From positions 1-64,000 of the forward strand of contig NZ_NSET01000068.1 in NCBI RefSeq assembly GCF_009192945.1: 64,000 nt of DNA, given 5' to 3'. This document shows, in pieces, positions 57,693-64,000 of this stretch (its first letter is position 1; every line of letters starts with the position of its first letter). Position numbers and translations under genes: made by a program. Under the pieces are notes generated by a model, which had not been told where the DNA came from, made no database searches, and was given only the letters and a program-made list of their open reading frames with translations. This DNA is from Xanthomonas maliensis (GTDB lineage: Bacteria; Pseudomonadota; Gammaproteobacteria; Xanthomonadales; Xanthomonadaceae).

Positions 57693-58048
57693 CGAATGCT
57701 CCTTTAAGGGTTGACGGTCCAAATAGGGTTAAGCGTGCGCAGCACGGCTCATGCCCCTGCAGGGAAGCGGACATGTGATGCCTCCCGTCCTCGGTCAACT
57801 CATGCCTTAGAGCGGCTAACAAAACGTAGGGAGCAGCCGTCAGGTGGGCGCGGACGGCGCGCAGGAACCGCAGTGTACGAGTGGTCCATGAGGATTCCGA
57901 GCACCGGCCGCGCCAGCCTGGCGGCTGCGCAGTAGTTTTGTCAGCTGCTCTTAATCGGCACCTCTGACCGCTTGTCCCAGCACCAGGCCAGCGCGCGGGC
58001 ACTGGTAGCGGCGAGCGCGTGCTCGCCAGCACCGACCGCAGCGCCGCG
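57693..58048. other. Intergenic stretch between the VOC gene and dnaB
   Basis: 356 bp with no supported gene, repeat or clear terminator. It must hold the promoter of the VOC gene and the 3' end of dnaB. Confidence 0.4.
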
Positions 58049-59479
58049 TTATTCGAAACTGCCGACCGCGTCGTGGGCCAGGTTGTCGAAGCGGGTGTAT
58101 TCGCCGAAGAACTTGAGCTTGCACGAACCGGTGGGACCACCGCGGTGCTTGCCGATGATGATCTCGGCCAAGCCCTTGTCCGGCGAATTTTCCTTGTTGT
58201 AGTAGTCGTCGCGGTAGATGAACACGATCATGTCCGCGTCCTGCTCGATTGCGCCCGATTCGCGCAGGTCGGCCATCACCGGGCGCTTGTCGGTACGCGT
58301 TTCCAGCGAACGGTTGAGCTGCGACAACGCAATCACCGGTACGTTGAGTTCCTTGGCCAGGCCCTTCAGCGAGCGCGAGATCTCCGAAATTTCGGTCGCG
58401 CGGTTTTCGCTGTTGCCCGGCACCGACATCAGCTGCAGGTAGTCGATCACGATCAGGCCCAGATCGTGTTCGCGCTTGAGCCGGCGGCATTTGGAGCGCA
58501 GCACCTCCGGCGACACGCCCGGGGTGTCGTCGATGAAGATCTTGGTCTCCTTGAGCATCTTGATCGCGCCGGTGACCCGCGCCCAGTCCTCGTCTTCCAG
58601 CTGACCGGTGCGCAGCCGCTGCGCATTGATGCGGCCATTGGACGAGATCAGGCGCATGGCCAACTGCGAGGCGGACATTTCCATCGAAAACACCGCCACG
58701 CCCTTCTTGGACTTGATTGCGGCGTATTCGGCGATGTTCAGCGCGAAGGTGGTCTTGCCCATCGCCGGACGCGCGGCGAGGATGATCAGGTCGGTGGGTT
58801 GCAGACCGGCCGTCATCGCGTCGAAATCGTTATAGCCGGTCGGCAGACCGGTGATGTTGCCGCCGTTCTCGAAGCGATTGCGCAACTCCTCGAAGGCATC
58901 CTTCAGCGCGCCTGGCATGGCGACGAAGTCGGTCCGCCCACGCGCGCCGGCTTCGGCGATCTTGAATACCGCCTTTTCGGCCGAGGACAGCAACTCGACG
59001 CTGTCGCGCCCTTCCGGCTGGAAGCCATCGTTGACGATGGTGGTGCCGACCTCGATCAATTGCCGCAGCACCGCCTTGTCGCGCACGATCTCGGCATAGG
59101 CGGCGATATTGGCCGCCGACGGCGTGGTGCTGGCCAGTTCGATCAGGTAGGCACCATCGCCGACCTGTTCGAGTTTGCCCTGCGACTCGAACCACTCGCC
59201 CAAGGTCACCGCATCGAACGGCCGGTCCTTTTCCGCCAGCTCGCGGATGGCGCGATAGATCAGCCGGTGGTCACGGCGATAGAAGTCGTTTTCGGTGAGC
59301 TGGTCATTGACCCGATCGAAGGCTTCCGGCGCCAGCATCAGGCCGCCGAGCACCGCCTGCTCGGCCTCGACCGAATGCGGCGGGACCCGTAACTGGTCCA
59401 GCCGCGGCTCGGGACGGTCATAATCGTCGCCGTCGCGATCGCGATTGCGGTTGGAACGGAAGCCGGGACGAGCGGACAT
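58049..59479 (-). CDS. dnaB: Replicative DNA helicase DnaB
   Basis: A 476-residue hexameric helicase. Basic Arg/Asp-rich N-terminus (RSNRNRDRDGDDYDR), N-terminal domain (RVPPHSVEAEQAVLGGLML) and RecA-type motor with Walker A ARPAMGKTTFALNIAEYAA, GVAVFSMEMSASQL, Walker B LIVIDYLQLM, LNVPVIALSQLNRSLE and the DLRESGAIEQDADMIVFIYR arginine-finger region. No intein. ATG 59479 is chosen; the longer frame to 59581 has no family match. Confidence 0.97.
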   Translation of the reverse strand: MSARPGFRSNRNRDRDGDDYDRPEPRLDQLRVPPHSVEAEQAVLGGLMLAPEAFDRVNDQLTENDFYRRDHRLIYRAIRELAEKDRPFDAVTLGEWFESQGKLEQVGDGAYLIELASTTPSAANIAAYAEIVRDKAVLRQLIEVGTTIVNDGFQPEGRDSVELLSSAEKAVFKIAEAGARGRTDFVAMPGALKDAFEELRNRFENGGNITGLPTGYNDFDAMTAGLQPTDLIILAARPAMGKTTFALNIAEYAAIKSKKGVAVFSMEMSASQLAMRLISSNGRINAQRLRTGQLEDEDWARVTGAIKMLKETKIFIDDTPGVSPEVLRSKCRRLKREHDLGLIVIDYLQLMSVPGNSENRATEISEISRSLKGLAKELNVPVIALSQLNRSLETRTDKRPVMADLRESGAIEQDADMIVFIYRDDYYNKENSPDKGLAEIIIGKHRGGPTGSCKLKFFGEYTRFDNLAHDAVGSFE

Positions 59480-59555
59480 GGACGAACAGCCTGACGCAGA
59501 AGAGACGGGGGCAGGAAGCATAGTCATCGCCGGCGGCGAGGACCATGCACAAGTC

Positions 59556-59564
59556 TGTGGATAA
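59556..59564 (-). promoter_or_regulatory. Consensus DnaA box upstream of dnaB
   Basis: TGTGGATAA on the plus strand is the exact reverse complement of TTATCCACA. It lies 77 bp before the dnaB ATG in the 175-bp gap to the FMN reductase gene. Confidence 0.55.
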
Positions 59565-59654
59565 CCGGTGCACAGCCACACTGCGTAGGCTCGCCGCGCA
59601 CCGTCTCAGCAGCCGCGACCAGCCGACCGCCCTGTCGCGCCTCTGTCGCCCGCG

Positions 59655-60209
59655 TCAGCGGCGGTGACGCGGAATCCAGTCCAGGAAGGCGTCGACGAAG
59701 CCTTGCAGGAACTTGCGGGTGTCGGCATCGGTGAGCGCATCGTCGGCACCGAACATGCCCTCCTTGTACTGCAGAAAGACCTCCGGCTGACCAAGCACAG
59801 GCGCGTTCAGGTACGCCAGCACATTGCGCAGATGCTGCTGCGCCAGCGCCGTGCCGATCGCACCGACCGAAATGCCAGCCACTGCAGCCGGCTTGCCGGC
59901 CAGCGCATTTTCTCCGTACGGACGCGACGCAGTATCCAGCGCATTCTTGAGCACGCCGGGAATCGAACGGTTGTACTCCGGGCTGACGAACAGGACCGCA
60001 TCGGCAGCGCGCAGGCGCTCTTTCAGTCGGCGGCCCGCCGCTGGGAAGTCCTGATCGCGATCCTGGTTGTACAACGGGATGTCGTCGATCTGCAGGTATT
60101 CGAACACGGCCTTGTCGCCGGCCAGATGCTCCAGTGCACGCGCCAGCTGGCGGTTGTAGGACTGGGCGCGCAGGCTGCCGACCAATACGGCGATGGTGAG
60201 CTTGCTCAT
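59655..60209 (-). CDS. NADPH-dependent FMN reductase family protein
   Basis: A 184-residue flavodoxin-fold reductase. The FMN phosphate loop is VGSLRAQSYNRQLARAL (9-25), the second FMN contact is FVSPEYNRSIPGVLKNALD, and AVAGISVGAIGTALAQQHLR follows. Members reduce quinones, chromate or azo compounds with NAD(P)H. The ATG at 60209 gives the standard N-terminus (MSKLTIAVLVGSLR). Confidence 0.88.
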   Translation of the reverse strand: MSKLTIAVLVGSLRAQSYNRQLARALEHLAGDKAVFEYLQIDDIPLYNQDRDQDFPAAGRRLKERLRAADAVLFVSPEYNRSIPGVLKNALDTASRPYGENALAGKPAAVAGISVGAIGTALAQQHLRNVLAYLNAPVLGQPEVFLQYKEGMFGADDALTDADTRKFLQGFVDAFLDWIPRHRR

Positions 60210-60285
60210 GGAATGGCTCCGTGGAAGACCACGCGACTGTAGCCAGGCCTGCGCGCACACACGGTGAAGCAGCCGCTGCCGCCAG

Positions 60286-62226
60286 TCACCGCCCGATGCT
60301 GGCGCGCTGGCCGCGCCAATGCGCTTGCCAAGCCTGGAACATCAACACCGTCCACAGATGCGTATGCCATTTGCGCTCGCCGGCATTGAAGTCGCGCCAA
60401 AGCGTGGCCACGGTGTCGGCAGCGAACACCCCTTCGCGTTCGAGCCTGCCATGGGCGAGCAGATCGTCGGCCCAGCCGTGCAATTCGCCACGCAACCAGG
60501 CACTGACCGGCGCACCGAAACCGCGCTTGCCGCGGTGGACCATGCCCTCAGGCAGATAGCGCCCCAGTACGCGCTTGAGCAGATACTTGCTGACCCCATC
60601 GCGGAACTTGAGCGACAGCGGCAGCGACCAGGCGAATTCAGCCACGCGCCAGTCCAGCAACGGCGCGCGCGCCTCCAGCCCGACCGCCATCGTGGTGCGA
60701 TCCACCTTGCACAGCAGATCGTCCGGCAAATAGGCGGCGAAATCGGCCAGCATCATCGCGTCGGCCGGCGTTCCCGAGCCATGCAGCGGATCGGCCAGGC
60801 TGTAGAAACTGTCCGGTTCGCGCGCACCCAACACGACCGCAGCGGGATTGCGCCAGCGCGAGATGCGGTTGCGGTAGATATCGCCGATGCCACGTGCGCC
60901 GGCCTCGGCCACCAACGCAGCCAGCCCGCCGGTGCGCGAGGACTCGCCATGATGGCGGGCGGCGGCCGCCATCAGTCGACGCAACGGCGCCGGCACCAGC
61001 CCATGCATGCGCCAGTTGCGCAGGGCGCGCTGGTAGCGGCCATAACCGAAGAACAGCTCGTCGCCACCGTCGCCGGACAGCGCCACCGTCACCCCGCCGC
61101 GCGCCAGCCGTGCGACCAGCGCAGTAGGGACCTGCGAGGCATCGGCGAAGGGTTCGTCGAACATGTCCGGCAGGGTCGGCACCACCGCCAACGCGTCGGC
61201 GCCGCTGACATACAGTTCGGTGTGATCGGTGCGCAGGTGCTCGGCCACTTCGCGCGCCAGCGGCGCTTCGTCGTGATGCGAGCCCTCGAAGCCGATGCTG
61301 AAGGTGTGCACCGGCTGGCTGCTCTGCGCCTGCATCATCGCCGTCACCACCGACGAGTCGGTCCCGCCGGACAGGAACACCCCGACCGGCACATCGGCCA
61401 CCATGCGCAACGCCACCGCATCACGCAGCACTGCATCCAGCTGCTCTTCTGCCTGCGCGTCGCTGCCGGCGAACGGCGCGGCCAAGGCCCGCTGCATCGC
61501 TTCGCGCGCGTTCCAGAACGGCTGCTGGGCCTGATCGGGACGATGTGCGGCCGCGCCGGCGGCGACGGTCTGCGCATCCAGCCGCAGCACGCGCCCGGGC
61601 ATCAGCTTGAAGGTCCGCTCATGGATGCAGGCCGGTGCCGGGATGTAGCCCAGCCGCAGCAACAGCGTCAGCGCATCGCGATCGACGCCGTTGTCGAACT
61701 CCGGATGCTGCCACAAGGCCTTCAGCTCGGAGCCGAACACCAGGCTGTCGCCGGCCCAGCCGTAATACAGCGGCTTCTTGCCGACCCGATCGCGGGCCAG
61801 CCACAGACAGTGATCGCGCGCATCCCACAGGGCCAGCGCGAACATGCCGTTGCAGCGCGCCAAGGTGTCCTCCAGCCCCCATTCCACGACCGCGGCCAGC
61901 AGCACCTCGGTATCGGAATGCCCGCGGAAGCGATGTCCCAGCGCGGCCAACGCGGCGCGCAGTTGGGCGAAGTTGTAGATCTCGCCGTTATAGGCCAGCA
62001 CGTAGCGCTCATCGGCCGAGCGCATCGGCTGGTGCCCAAGCGGCGACAGATCGAGAATGCTCAGGCGCTGATGCGCCAGCGCGATGCCGGCCTGGGCATC
62101 GCACCAACTGCCGGCATCGTCCGGGCCGCGATGGGCCAGGGCCGCGCCCATCGGCCGCACCAGCCCCTCGAGTTGATCGCCATGCAAACGCGGCGATGCG
62201 AGCAGCACCCCTGCCAATCCACACAT
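60286..62226 (-). CDS. asnB: Glutamine-hydrolysing asparagine synthetase
   Basis: A 646-residue two-domain enzyme converting aspartate, glutamine and ATP to asparagine. The class-II amidotransferase domain starts with the catalytic Cys2 (MCGLAGVLLA) and includes LAHRGPDDAGSW, SILDLSPLGHQPM and YNGEIYNFAQLR; the synthetase domain has the PP-loop FLSGGTDSSVV, ALSGDGGDELFFGYGRY and CKVDRTTMAVGLEARAPLLD. The start is fixed by Cys2. The GST gene ends 23 bp upstream. Related paralogues act in polysaccharide clusters, but no such cluster is near. Confidence 0.92.
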   Translation of the reverse strand: MCGLAGVLLASPRLHGDQLEGLVRPMGAALAHRGPDDAGSWCDAQAGIALAHQRLSILDLSPLGHQPMRSADERYVLAYNGEIYNFAQLRAALAALGHRFRGHSDTEVLLAAVVEWGLEDTLARCNGMFALALWDARDHCLWLARDRVGKKPLYYGWAGDSLVFGSELKALWQHPEFDNGVDRDALTLLLRLGYIPAPACIHERTFKLMPGRVLRLDAQTVAAGAAAHRPDQAQQPFWNAREAMQRALAAPFAGSDAQAEEQLDAVLRDAVALRMVADVPVGVFLSGGTDSSVVTAMMQAQSSQPVHTFSIGFEGSHHDEAPLAREVAEHLRTDHTELYVSGADALAVVPTLPDMFDEPFADASQVPTALVARLARGGVTVALSGDGGDELFFGYGRYQRALRNWRMHGLVPAPLRRLMAAAARHHGESSRTGGLAALVAEAGARGIGDIYRNRISRWRNPAAVVLGAREPDSFYSLADPLHGSGTPADAMMLADFAAYLPDDLLCKVDRTTMAVGLEARAPLLDWRVAEFAWSLPLSLKFRDGVSKYLLKRVLGRYLPEGMVHRGKRGFGAPVSAWLRGELHGWADDLLAHGRLEREGVFAADTVATLWRDFNAGERKWHTHLWTVLMFQAWQAHWRGQRASIGR

Positions 62227-62248
62227 GCTCAGCCCTCCTTGCGGCCGT

Positions 62249-62887
62249 TCATGCCGACACCGTGCCCGCTGCCGGCATCGGCACATGCCCCGGGACGGCG
62301 CGGACGCGCGCCAGCCAGTCGACCACGGCTGGCCAGCGCTGCAGATCGAAACCACCGTCCTGCGCGCAATGGGTGTAGGCGAACAGGGCGATGTCGGCGA
62401 TGCCGTAATCGGCGCCGGTGAACCATGGCTGCGCCTGCAAGTGCTGCTGCATGACAGCCAGCGCTTGCGCGCCGCGCGCCTGTAGCGCGCCCAGCTCGGC
62501 TTGGCGCGGACTGTCCTGCGGCTCCCACAGGCGAATGAAGCGCGCTACCGCCACGTAGGGTTCGTGGCTGTATTGCTCGAAAAACATCCAACGCAACGCC
62601 TGGGCGCGCTGCCAGGGGTCGGCCGGCAGATAAGAAGTGCCTTCGGCCAGCCAGAACAGGATGGCGTTGGATTCGGTCAGCACGCGCCCATCATCGCGCT
62701 CGACCATCGGCACCTTACCATTGGGGTTCTTGGCCAGGAATTCCGGCGTCCGCGTCTGCCCGGCGACACTGTCGACCTCCACCCAGTGGTAGCGGCTGCC
62801 CAATTGCTCCAGCAGCAAGCGCACCTTGTAGCAATTGCCCGAGCGGGACATGCCATGCACGGTCAACGGGGGACGCACACTCGACAT
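62249..62887 (-). CDS. Glutathione S-transferase family protein
   Basis: A 212-residue GST. Thioredoxin-like N-terminal domain (LTVHGMSRSGNCYKVRLLLE, KNPNGKVPMVERDDGRVLTE, SNAILFWLAEG) with a likely catalytic Ser or Cys at SRSGNC, and a helical C-terminal domain (WFTGADYGIADIALFAYTH). It conjugates or binds electrophiles. Start at 62887 is preferred over 62929. Probably cotranscribed with asnB (23-bp gap). Confidence 0.9.
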   Translation of the reverse strand: MSSVRPPLTVHGMSRSGNCYKVRLLLEQLGSRYHWVEVDSVAGQTRTPEFLAKNPNGKVPMVERDDGRVLTESNAILFWLAEGTSYLPADPWQRAQALRWMFFEQYSHEPYVAVARFIRLWEPQDSPRQAELGALQARGAQALAVMQQHLQAQPWFTGADYGIADIALFAYTHCAQDGGFDLQRWPAVVDWLARVRAVPGHVPMPAAGTVSA

Positions 62888-62996
62888 CAACGGGCTCCGC
62901 AACAGCGCGACAAGGGTGGGCAGTGTCACAGCCCGCTGCAGCTTTGCAAAGCCCCGGCACGCTGGACGCCGTGGCGGATCGGGGCGCGCGGTATGC

Positions 62997-64000
62997 TCAC
63001 CCGGTCCCGCCGAACTGCATCCATAGCAGGCCGAGCGGCACCCCGACCAGCACCGTCAGGATCGCCAGCGCGGTCACGCCCAGCGCCACGGCGCCCAGCG
63101 CGCGTGCGCGGCCGCAGCCGGTCGCTCCCGCCAATGCCTGCACCGCGCAGACCGCCCACCAGAGCGTTCCCAGCAAGGTGAGCAGCAGGTACATCGCCAG
63201 GCGCACCAATTCGGTTGCGTTGCTCGCAGGCCGCCCGAGCAACTCAACCTCCCATCCCAGGGCGACCAACGCCGCCAGCGCGCAGATCAAGCCTGGCAGC
63301 TGCGCACCCAGTAGCACCGATAACGGTGGCGTCGGCACCACTGCCCCCATCCAGCGCAGCACCCGCGGCAGCAGGGCACTGAACGCTACGCTCAGGCCCA
63401 ACAGCACCACCGCGCAGAGCGCCACCAGCCACCACGGACGCGGATGCAGCAACGTCCAGCTGCTGAGGCCGGCCTCCAGCATCGCCACCGCCCACGCGCT
63501 GCGGCCCAGCCACACCTGCTGCGGCATGCGCGCGGCCAGCCCATAGGGATCGAACAGCATGGCCCCCAACCCGCCGAACCGTCCCCACGCCAGGCACGAC
63601 AGCACCAGCGCCACCAACGCGCCCAGACCGGTCAGCAACGGCACGAAGGCCTGCCCGGACATCTGTGGGGCACGAGGCTGCGCGACCGCCGACACGTCCT
63701 GGTTGAAATAGATCAGATCGCGCGCGCGTTCCATGTCCGCCGCCGCCTTCTTAAGTTCCTCCGGCGGTATTCGGTCGGACAGGCGTTGCCATTCGCCAAC
63801 GATGACGACACGGCCGTCCTGCATACCGATGGTCCGCGAGAAGCGGAACCAGGGATTGGCCACCACCGTGCGCTGCGGCGCTACCCACACCTGTGGATCT
63901 GTCTGCACGCGCACGGTCTGGCGCGCCAGCCGCGGGCCCCCCAGGGCCAACGGCAGGCGACGCGGCGCGGTCGGCAGTTCGTCCATCCAATCGCTGAGTT
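62997..64000 (-). CDS. C-terminal part of a membrane protein with a DUF3857-like region (partial)
   Basis: The frame is open through the window edge (LSDW precedes the first in-window Met at 63986). The visible N-terminal portion, about 120 residues, resembles the C-terminal beta domain of DUF3857/transglutaminase-like proteins (VVANPWFRFSRTIGMQDGRV, LSDRIPPEELKKAAADMERA). Then come five or six membrane helices (about 110-330; VPLLTGLGALVALVLSCLAW, LVALCAVVLLGLSVAFSALL, LLLTLLGTLWWAVCAVQAL), similar in character to YIP1-type membrane domains. Function unknown. It is upstream of and in line with the GST gene. Confidence 0.6.
   Translation of the reverse strand, partial: LSDWMDELPTAPRRLPLALGGPRLARQTVRVQTDPQVWVAPQRTVVANPWFRFSRTIGMQDGRVVIVGEWQRLSDRIPPEELKKAAADMERARDLIYFNQDVSAVAQPRAPQMSGQAFVPLLTGLGALVALVLSCLAWGRFGGLGAMLFDPYGLAARMPQQVWLGRSAWAVAMLEAGLSSWTLLHPRPWWLVALCAVVLLGLSVAFSALLPRVLRWMGAVVPTPPLSVLLGAQLPGLICALAALVALGWEVELLGRPASNATELVRLAMYLLLTLLGTLWWAVCAVQALAGATGCGRARALGAVALGVTALAILTVLVGVPLGLLWMQFGGTG

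Overview
The window is high-GC gammaproteobacterial chromosome, most likely from Xanthomonas or a close relative in the Xanthomonadaceae. This rests on gene order and protein character: divergent fur and omlA/bamE, an hrcA-grpE-dnaK-dnaJ cluster next to recN, ratA-rnfH divergent from smpB and followed by ssrA, a Fur lacking the usual CxxC pair, and a sucA-sucB-lpd cluster. The species cannot be fixed from sequence reading alone. No tRNA, rRNA or CRISPR array was seen; the only stable RNA gene is tmRNA.

Layout. 1-8500: start of a cut-off gene, a DUF3829 lipoprotein, a CBS/CorC-type membrane protein, a secreted CAP-domain protein, purB, a glyoxalase-like protein, the ribosomal oxygenase roxA and a coupled GNAT protein. 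8600-14500: 2-oxoglutarate dehydrogenase genes sucA, sucB and lpd, with repeat-like hairpins between sucB and lpd and a clear terminator after lpd. 14500-23550: small membrane protein, LOG-type cytokinin hydrolase, YigZ-like protein, an MsbA-like exporter, then a LysR regulator followed by a tightly coupled exporter operon (ABC half-transporter, HlyD adaptor, TolC channel). The ABC protein of that operon has lost every ATPase motif. 23827-31032: tyrA-pdxY and the heat-shock cluster on the minus strand, with sigma-32-like promoters before grpE and before dnaK. 31149-38370: recN, fur/bamE, ratA-rnfH, smpB, a large alpha/beta-hydrolase-subtilase fusion, and ssrA.

38371-42354 looks like a decayed genomic island beside ssrA: lower GC, few intact genes, an NTF2-like protein, a frameshifted IS256-family transposase, an orphan GtrA-like membrane protein and eroded reading frames. 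After it come two GGDEF diguanylate cyclases, then a five-gene RND efflux operon with two short-chain-dehydrogenase-fold proteins built in and a divergent LysR gene. The right end carries an OmpA-like lipoprotein, photolyase, a VOC protein, dnaB (with a DnaA box in its leader), an FMN reductase, asparagine synthetase, a glutathione S-transferase and a membrane protein cut by the window edge.

The most interesting items are the exporter operon with a dead ATPase domain and an OxyR-like operator in front of it, the hydrolase-subtilase fusion, the RND operon with one intact and one degenerate dehydrogenase, a dyad of DnaA-box-like sequences at 23610-23657, and the heptamer-repeat/hairpin element between dnaK and dnaJ.
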